Shown: one piece after another, positions 56,801 to 64,000 of the stretch | Position numbering within the stretch: position 1 is the stretch's first letter | Layout of the letters: every line of letters starts with the position of its first letter | Origin: Odiellus spinosus | Taxonomy: Eukaryota; Arthropoda; Arachnida; Opiliones; Phalangiidae | Length of the DNA: 64,000 nucleotides | Direction of reading: 5' to 3' | Assembly (NCBI GenBank): GCA_963920705.1 | Contig: OY987225.1 | Span: 4,776,334 to 4,840,333 of the forward strand | The notes under the pieces: model-generated | Databases searched by the model: none | What the model was told of the DNA's origin: nothing | Seen by the model: the letters and a program-made list of their open reading frames with translations, nothing else | Translations under genes and position numbers: made by a program

Positions 56801-59800
56801 TTTTTCGAATCGGGTTTTTCGAATCGTGTTTTCCGAATCGTGATTTTCGAATCGTGTTTTTCGAATCGTGTTTCTCGAATCGTTTTTTTCGAATCGTGTT
56901 TTTCTAATCCTGTTTTTCGCATCCTGTTTTTCGCATCCTGTTTTTCTCACCCTGTTTTTCGCACCCTGTTTTTCGCACCCTGTTTTTCGCACCCTGTTTT
57001 TCGCATCCTGCTTTTCGCATCCTGTTTTTCGAATCCTGTTTTTCGCATCCTGTTTTTCGAGTCCTCTTTATTGAATCCTCTTTTTCGAATCATGTTTTTC
57101 GAATCGTGTTTTTGGAATCGGGTTTTTCGAATCGGGTTTTTCGAATCGGGTTTTTCGAATCGTGATTTGCGAATCGTGTTTTTCGAATCGTGTTTTTCGA
57201 ATCGTGTTTCTCGAATCGTTTTTTTCGAATCGTGTTTTTCTAATCCTGTTTTTCGCATCCTGTTTTTCGCATCCTGTTTTTCTCACCCTGTTTTTCGCAC
57301 CCTGTTTTTCGCACCCTGTTTTTCGCACCCTGTTTTTCGCATCCTGCTTTTCGCATCCTGTTTTTCGAATCCTGTTTTTCGCATCCTGTTTTTCGAGTCC
57401 TCTTTATGGAATCCTGTTTTTCGAATCGTGTTTTTCGAATCGGGTTTTTCGAATCGGGTTTTTCGAATCGGGTTTTTCGAATCGGGCTTTTCGAATCGTG
57501 TTTTGCGAATCGTGTTTTTCGAATAGTGTTTTTCGAATCGTGTTTTTCGAATCGTGTTTTTCGAATCGTGATTTTCCGAATCGTGTTTTACGAATCGTGT
57601 TTTTCGAATCCTGTTTTTCGAGTCCTCTTTTTCGAATCATGTTTTTTGAATCCTTTTTTTCGAATCCTGTTTTTCGAATCGTGTTTTTCGAATCGTGTTT
57701 TTCGAATCGGGTTTTTCGCATCGGGTTTTTCGAATCGTGATTTGCGAATCGTGTTTTTCGAATCGTGTTTTTCGAATCGTGTTTTCGAATCGTGATTTTC
57801 CGAATCGTGTTTTTCGAATCGTGATTTTCGAATCGTGTTTTTCGAATCGTGTTTTTCGAATCCTGTTTTTCGAGTCCTCTTTTTCGAATCCTGTTCTTTG
57901 AATCCTTTTTTTCGAATCCTGTTTTTCGAATCGTGATTTTCGAATCGTGTTTTTCGAATCGTGTTTTTCGAATCGTGTTTTTCTAATCCTGTTTTTCGCA
58001 TCCTGTTTTTCGCATCCTGTTTTTCGCACCCTGTTTTTCGCACCCTGTTTTTCGCACCCTGTTTTTCGCATCCTGCTTTTCGCATCCTGTTTTTCGATTC
58101 CTGTTTTTCGCATCCTGTTTTTCGAGTCCTCTTTATTGAATCCTCTTTTTCGAATCGTGTTTTTCGAATCGTGTTTTTCGAATCGGGTTTTTCGAATCGG
58201 GTTTTTCGAATCGTGATTTGAGAATCGTGTTTTTGGAATCGTGTTTTTCGAATCGTGTTTTCGAATCGTGATTTTCCGAATCGTGTTTTTCGAATCGTGA
58301 TTTTCGAATCGTGTTTTTCGAATCGTGTTTTTCGAATCGTGTTTTTCGAATCGTGTTTTTCGAATCCTGTTTATCGAATCCTGTTTATCGAATCCTGTTT
58401 TTCGAATCCTATTTTTCGAGTCCTCTTTATAGAATCTTGTTTTTCGAATGGTGTTTTTCGAATCGGGTTTTTCGAATCGGGTTTTCGAATAGTGATTTTC
58501 CGAATCGTGTTTTTCGAATCGTGAATTTCGAATCGTGTTTGTCGAATCGTGTTTTTCGAATCCTGTTTTTCGAGTCCTCTTTTTCGAATCCTGTTCTTTG
58601 AATCCTTTTTTTCGAATCCTGTTTTTCGAATCGTGATTTTCGAATCGTGTTTTTCGAATCGTGTTTTTCGAATCGTGTTTTTCGAATCGTGTTTTCCAAA
58701 TCGTGTTTTTGGAATCGGGTTTTTCGAATCGGGTTTTTCGAATCGTGATTTGCGAATCGTGTTTTTCGAATCGTGTTTTTCGAATCGGGTTTTTCGAATC
58801 GTGATTTGCGAATCGTGTTTTTCGCATCCTGTTTTTCGCATCCTGTTTTTCGCACCCTGTTTTTCGCACCCTGTTTTTCGCACCCTGTTTTTCGCATCCT
58901 GCTTTTCGCATCCTGTTTTTCGAATCCTGTTTTTCGCATCCTGTTTTTCGAGTCCTCTTTATTGAATCCTCTTTTTCGAATCGTGTTTTTCGAATCGTGT
59001 TTTTGGAATCGGGTTTTTCGAATCGGGTTTTTCGAATCGGGCTTTTCGAATTGGGTTTTTCGAATCGTGTTTTTCGAATCGTGTTTTTCGAATCGTGTTT
59101 TTCGAATCGTGTTTTTCGAATCCTGTTTATCGAATCCTGTTTATCGAATCCTGTTTTTCGAATCCTGTTTTTCGAATCCTATTTTTCGAGTCCTCTTTAT
59201 GGAATCTTGATTTTCGAATGGTGTTTTTCGAAGCGGGTTTTTCGAATCGGGTTTTTCGAATCGGGTTTTTCGAATCGGGTTTTTCGAATCGGGCTTTTCG
59301 AATCGTGTTTTGCGAATCGTGTTTTTCGAATCGTGTTTTTCGATCTGGTTTTTCGAATCGTGATTTTCCGAATCGTGTTTTACGAATCGTGATTTTCCGA
59401 ATTGTGTTTTACGAATCGTGTTTTTCGAATCCTGTTTTTCGAGTCCTCTTTTTCGAATCCTGTTCTTTGAATCCTGTTTTTCGAATCCTGTTTTTCGAAT
59501 CGGGTTTTTCGAATCGGGTTTTTCGAATCGGATTTTTCGAATCGTGTTTTTCGAATCGTGATTTTCGAATCGTGTTTTTCGAATCGTGATTTTCGAATCG
59601 TGTTTTTCGAATCCTGTTTTTCGAGTCCTCTTTTTCGAATCCTGTTTTTTGAATCGTGATTTTCGAATCGTGTTTTTCGAATCGTGTTTTTCGAATCGTG
59701 TTTTTCTAATCCTGTTTTTCGCATCCTGTTTTTCGCATCCTGTTTTTCGCACCCTGTTTTTCGCACCCTGTTTTTCGCACCCTGTTTTTCGCATCCTGCT

Positions 59801-62800
59801 TTTCGCATCCTGTTTTTCGAATCCTGTTTTTCGCATCCTGTTTTTCGAGTCCTCTTTATTGAATCCTCTTTTTCGAATCATGTTTTTCGAATCGTGTTTT
59901 TGGAATCGGGTTTTTCGAATCGGGTTTTTCGAATCGTGTTTTTCGAATCGTGTTTTTAGAATCGTGTTTTCGAATCGTGATTTTCCGAATCGTGTTTTTC
60001 GAATCGTGATTTTCGAATCGTGTTTTTCGAATCGTGTTTTTCGAATCGTGTTTTTCGAATCCTGTTTATCGAATCCTGTTTATCGAATCCTGTTTTTCGA
60101 ATCCTATTTTTCGAGTCCTCTTTATGGAATCTTCTTTTTCGAATCGTGTTTTTCGAATCCTGTTTTTCGAGTCGGGTTTTTCGAATCGGGTTTTTCGAAT
60201 CGGGTTTTTCGAATCGGGTTTTTCGAATCGTGATTTGCGAATCGTGTTTTTCGAATCGTGTTTTTAGAATCGTGTTTTCGAATCGTGATTTTCCGAATCG
60301 TGTTTTTCGAATCGTGATTTTCGAATCGTGTTTTTCGAATCGTGTTTTTCGAATCGTGTTTTTCGAATCCTGTTTATCGAATCCTGTTTATCGAATCCTG
60401 TTTTTCGAATCCTATTTTTCGAGTCCTCTTTATGGAATCTTCTTTTTCGAATCGTGTTTTTCGAATCCTGTTTTTCGAATCGGGTTTTTCGAATCGGGTT
60501 TTTCGAATCGGATTTTTCGAATCGGATTTTTCGAATCGTGTTTTTCGAATCGTGATTTTCGAATCGTGATTTTCGAATCGTGTTTTTCGAATCGTGATTT
60601 TCGAATCGTGTTTTTCGAATCGTGTTTTTCGAATCCTGTTTTTCGAGTCCTCTTTTTCGAATCCTGTTCTTTGAATCCTTTTTTTCAAATCCTGTTTTTC
60701 GAATCCTGTTTTTCGAATCCTGTTTTTCGCATCCTGTTTTTCGAGTCCTCTTTATTGAATCCTCTTTTTCGAATCGGGTTTTTCGAATCGTGTTTTTCGA
60801 ATCGGGTTTTTCGAATGGGGTTTTTCGAATCGGGTTTTTCGAATCGTGTTTTCCGAATCGTGATTTTCGAATCGTGTTTTTCGAATCGTGTTTCTCGAAT
60901 CGTTTTTTTCGAATCGTGTTTTTCTAATCCTGTTTTTCGCATCCTGTTTTTCGCATCCTGTTTTTCTCACCCTGTTTTTTGCACCCTGTTTTTCGCACCC
61001 TGTTTTTCGCACCCTGTTTTTCGCATCCTGCTTTTCGCATCCTGTTTTTCGAATCCTGTTTTTCGCATCCTGTTTTTCGAGTCCGCTTTATTGAATCCTC
61101 TTTTTCGAATCATGTTTTTCGAATCGTGTTCTTGGAATCGGGTTTTTCGAATCGGGTTTTTGGAATCGGGTTTTTCGAATCGGGTTTTTCGAATCGTGAT
61201 TTGCGAATCGTGTTTTTCGAATCGTGTTTTTCGAATCGTGTTTCTCGAATCGTTTTTTTCGAATCGTGTTTTTCTAATCCTGTTTTTCGCATCCTGTTTT
61301 TCGCATCCTGTTTTTCTCACCCTGTTTTTCGCACCCTGTTTTTCGCAGCCTGTTTTTCGCATCCTGCTTTTCGCATCCTGTTTTTCGAATCCTGTTTTTC
61401 GCATCCTGTTTTTCGAGTCCTCTTTATTGAATCCTCTTTTTCGAATCATGTTTTTCGAATCGTGTTTTTGGAATCGGGTTTTTCGAATCGGGTTTTTCGA
61501 ATCGGGTTTTTCGAATCGGGTTTTTCGAATCGTGATTTGCGAATCGTGTTTTTCGAATCGTGTTTTTCGAATCGTGTTTTCGAATCGTGATTTTCCGAAT
61601 CGTGATTTTCGAATCGTGTTTTTCGAATCGTGTTTTTCGAATCGTGTTTTTCGAATCGTGTTTTTCGAATCGTGTTTTTCGAATCCTGTTTATCGAATCC
61701 TGTTTATCGAATCCTGTTTTTCGAATCCTATTTTTCGAGTCCTCTTTATGGAATCTTCTTTTTCGAATCGTGTTTTTCGAATCCTGTTTTTCGAATCGGG
61801 TTTTTCGAATCGGATTTTTCGAATCGTGTTTTTCGAATCGTGATTTTCGAATCGTGTTTTTCGAATCGTGATTTTCGAATCGTGTTTTTCGAATCGTGTT
61901 TTTCGAATCCTGTTTTTCGAGTCCTCTTTTTCGAATCCTGTTCTTTGAATCCTTTTTTTCAAATCCTGTTTTTCGAATCCTGTTTTTCGAATCCTGTTTT
62001 TCGCATCCTGTTTTTCGAGTCCTCTTTATTGAATCCTCTTTTTCGAATCGGGTTTTTCGAATCGTGTTTTTCGAATCGGGTTTTTCGAATGGGGTTTTTC
62101 GAATCGGGTTTTTCGAATCGTGTTTTCCGAATCGTGATTTTCGAATCGTGTTTTTCGAATCGTGTTTCTCGAATCGTTTTTTTCGATTCGCGTTTTTCTA
62201 ATCCTGTTTTTCGCATCCTGTTTTTCGCATCATGTTTTTCTCACCCTGTTTTTCGCACCCTGTTTTTCGCAGCCTGTTTTTCGCATCCTGCTCTTCGCAT
62301 CCTGTTTTTCGAATCCTGTTTTTCGCATCCTGTTTTTCGAATCCTGTTTTTCGCATCCTGTTTTTCGAGTCCTCTTTATTGAATCCTCTTTTTCGAATCG
62401 TGTTTTTCGAATCGTGTTTTTCGAATCGGGTTTTTCGAATGGGGTTTTTCGAATCGGGTTTTTCGAATCGTGTTTTCCGAATCGTGATTTTCGAATCGTG
62501 TTTTTCGAATCGTGTTTTTCGAATCGTTTTTTCGAATCGTGTTTTTCTAATCCTGTTTTTCTCATCCTGTTTTTCACATCCTGTTTTTCGCACCCTGTTT
62601 TTCGCACCCTGTTTTTCGCACCCTGTTTTTCGCATCCTGCTTTTCGCATCCTGTTTTTCGAATCCTGTTTTTCGCATCCTGTTTTTCGAGTCCTCTTTAT
62701 TGAATCCTCTTTTTCGAATCGTGTTTTTCGAATCGTGTTTTTCGAATCGGGTTTTTCGAATGGGGTTTTTCGAATCGGGTTTTTCGAATCGTGTTTTCCG

Positions 62801-63010
62801 AATCGTGATTTTCGAATCGTGTTTTTCGAATCGTGTTTTTCGAATCGTTTTTTTCGAATCGTGTTTTTCTAATCCTGTTTTTCGCATCCTGTTTTTCGCA
62901 TCCTGTTTTTCGCACCCTGTTTTTAGCACCCTGTTTTTCGCAGCCTGTTTTTCGCATCCTGCTTTTCGCATCCTGTTTTTCGAATCCTGTTTTTCGCATC
63001 CTGTTTTTCG
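53850..63010. repeat. Right-hand satellite domain with CGCACCCTG variants and ~3.7-4.0-kb higher-order units
   Basis: Clusters of TTTTTCGCATCCTG and TTTTTCGCACCCTG occur near 54210, 56045, 56920, 57250, 57990, 58825, 59715, 60935, 61275, 62210, 62560 and 62880. Longer blocks repeat with offsets of 3,783 (53912 and 57695), 3,670 (56014 and 59684), 4,020 (56602 and 60622), 1,331 (53594 and 54925) and 1,274 (60622 and 61896). Such clusters are absent to the left of about 54.2 kb. Confidence 0.8.
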
Positions 63011-64000
63011 AGTCCTCTTTATTGAATCCTCTTTTTCGAATCGGGTTTTTCGAATCGGGTTTTTCGAATCGGGTTTTTCGAATCGGGTTTTTCGAATCGT
63101 GATTTGCGAATCGTGTTTTTCAAATCGTGTTTTTCGAATCGTGTTTTTCGAATCGTGTTTTTCGAATCGTGTTTTTCGAATCCTGTTTATCGAATCCTAT
63201 TTTTCGAGTCCTCTTTATGGAATCTTGTTTTTCGAATCGTGTTTTTCGAATCGTGTTTTTCGAATCGGGTTTTTCGAATCGGGTTTTTCGAATAGTGTTT
63301 TTCAAATCTGGTTTTTCGAATCGTGATTTTCCGAATCGTGTTTTACGAATCGTGTTTTTCGAATCCTGTTTTTCGAGTCCTCTTTTTCGAATCCTGTTCT
63401 TTGAATCCTGTTTTTCGAATCCTGTTTTTCGAATCGGGTTTTTCGAATCGGGTTTTTCGAATCGGGTTTTTCGAATCGTGATTTGCGAATCGTGTTTTTC
63501 GAATCGTGTTTTTCGAATCGTGTTTTCGAATCTTGATTTTCCGAATCGTGTTTTTCGAATCGTGATTTTCGAATCGTGTTTTTCGAATCGTGTTTTTCAA
63601 ATCGTGTATTTCGAATCGTGTTTTTCGAATAGTGTTTTTCGAATCCTGTTTTTCGATCTGGTTTTTCGAATCGTGATTTTCCGAATCGTGTTTTACGAAT
63701 CGTGTTTTTCGAATCCTGTTTTTCGAGTCCTCTTTTTCGAATACTGTTCTTTGAATCCTGTTTTTCGAATCCTGTTTTTCGAATCGGGTTTTTCGAATCG
63801 GGTTTTTCGAATCGGATTTTTCGAATCGTGTTTTTCGAATCGTGATTTTCAAATCGTGTTTTTCGAATCGTGATTTTCGAATCGTGTTTTTCGAATCGTG
63901 TTTTTCGAATCCTGTTTTTCGAGTCCTCTTTTTCGAATCCTGTTCTTTGAATCCTTTTTTTCAAATCCGGTTTTTCGAATCGTGTTTTTCGAATCGTGTT

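Larger units (their letters stand above)
30541..64000. repeat. 14-bp satellite, main block, continuing past the window
   Basis: About 33.5 kb, roughly 2,390 units of TTTTTCGAATC(G/C)TG or TTTTTCGAATCGGG, with very few indels that break the 14-base register. Position-specific variation is confined mostly to the last three bases and to marker units: GTGATTTGCGAATC and GATTTGCGATGC, TTTATGG, TTTATCG, TTGTTTTTCGTATCC, and, from about 54.2 kb, CGCACCCTG and CGCATCCTG. The array reaches the right edge. No unique sequence interrupts it. Confidence 0.97.

Noticed and set aside
28271..64000. Many long open frames in the satellite (Phe/Ser-rich on plus, Lys/Arg-rich on minus)
   Set aside because: The 14-base unit lacks stops in all six frames, so long frames are expected by construction; frames overlap one another on both strands and end only at variant units.
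28271..64000. CRISPR-like array
   Set aside because: Units are 14 bases with no unique spacers, in a eukaryotic context.

Overview
The window looks like nuclear DNA of an arthropod, probably an insect. It is AT-rich and packed with eukaryotic mobile elements: a Polinton/Maverick-type virus-like element, Tc1/mariner, Ty3/gypsy LTR elements and a CR1/Jockey-like LINE. There are no bacterial-style genes. The species cannot be named from the sequence.

Layout. 1-2.8 kb (minus): decayed protein-primed family B DNA polymerase of Polinton type, running off the left edge. 2.9-5.0 kb: a fold-back (inverted-duplicate) mariner-like element with a TA at each end. 5.0-7.0 kb (minus): a tightly packed run of five small unrecognised genes with overlapping stop/start codons behind one TATA box. 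7.5-8.15 kb (plus): a small gene with one apparent intron, divergent from that run. 8.3-9.05 kb (minus): a tandem pair of small Cys-rich genes, one intact and one broken. 9.25-9.5 kb: a coding fragment. 10.06-10.33 kb (minus): an intact predicted secreted acidic coiled-coil protein. 11.0-14.9 kb: gypsy pol with its 3' LTR, inserted into a second, older gypsy fragment (14.9-16.7 kb) that also carries a small MITE. 16.8-21.7 kb: two LINE pieces separated by a ~90-100 bp tandem array and a fold-back element. 23.4-28.1 kb (plus): virion-type genes of a Polinton (small membrane protein, capsid-associated protein, small basic protein, F54H12.2-like putative capsid protein, a last unidentified gene), with TATA boxes and a CRE/GC-box repeat upstream. 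28.27 kb to the right edge: about 35 kb of a 14-bp satellite, interrupted once by a near-identical copy of the last virus-like gene.

Interpretation (inference). If the mariner element and the 10.4-21.8 kb retroelement block are taken out, about 15 kb of virus-like sequence remains: polymerase leftward, small accessory genes in the middle, capsid genes rightward. That is close to the usual size of one Polinton, so the window may hold a single virus-like element split by nested insertions. The satellite starts about 130 bp after its last gene. Most of the large genes carry stops or frameshifts, so the element as seen here is dead, but several small genes (5077-5547, 5745-6071, 6106-6579, 8328-8687, 10061-10330, 23877-24206, 25475-25858) are intact.

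The strongest leads are the 14-bp satellite with no stop in any of six frames and its 3-4 kb higher-order repeats, and the operon-like cluster of unknown small genes at 5-9 kb.
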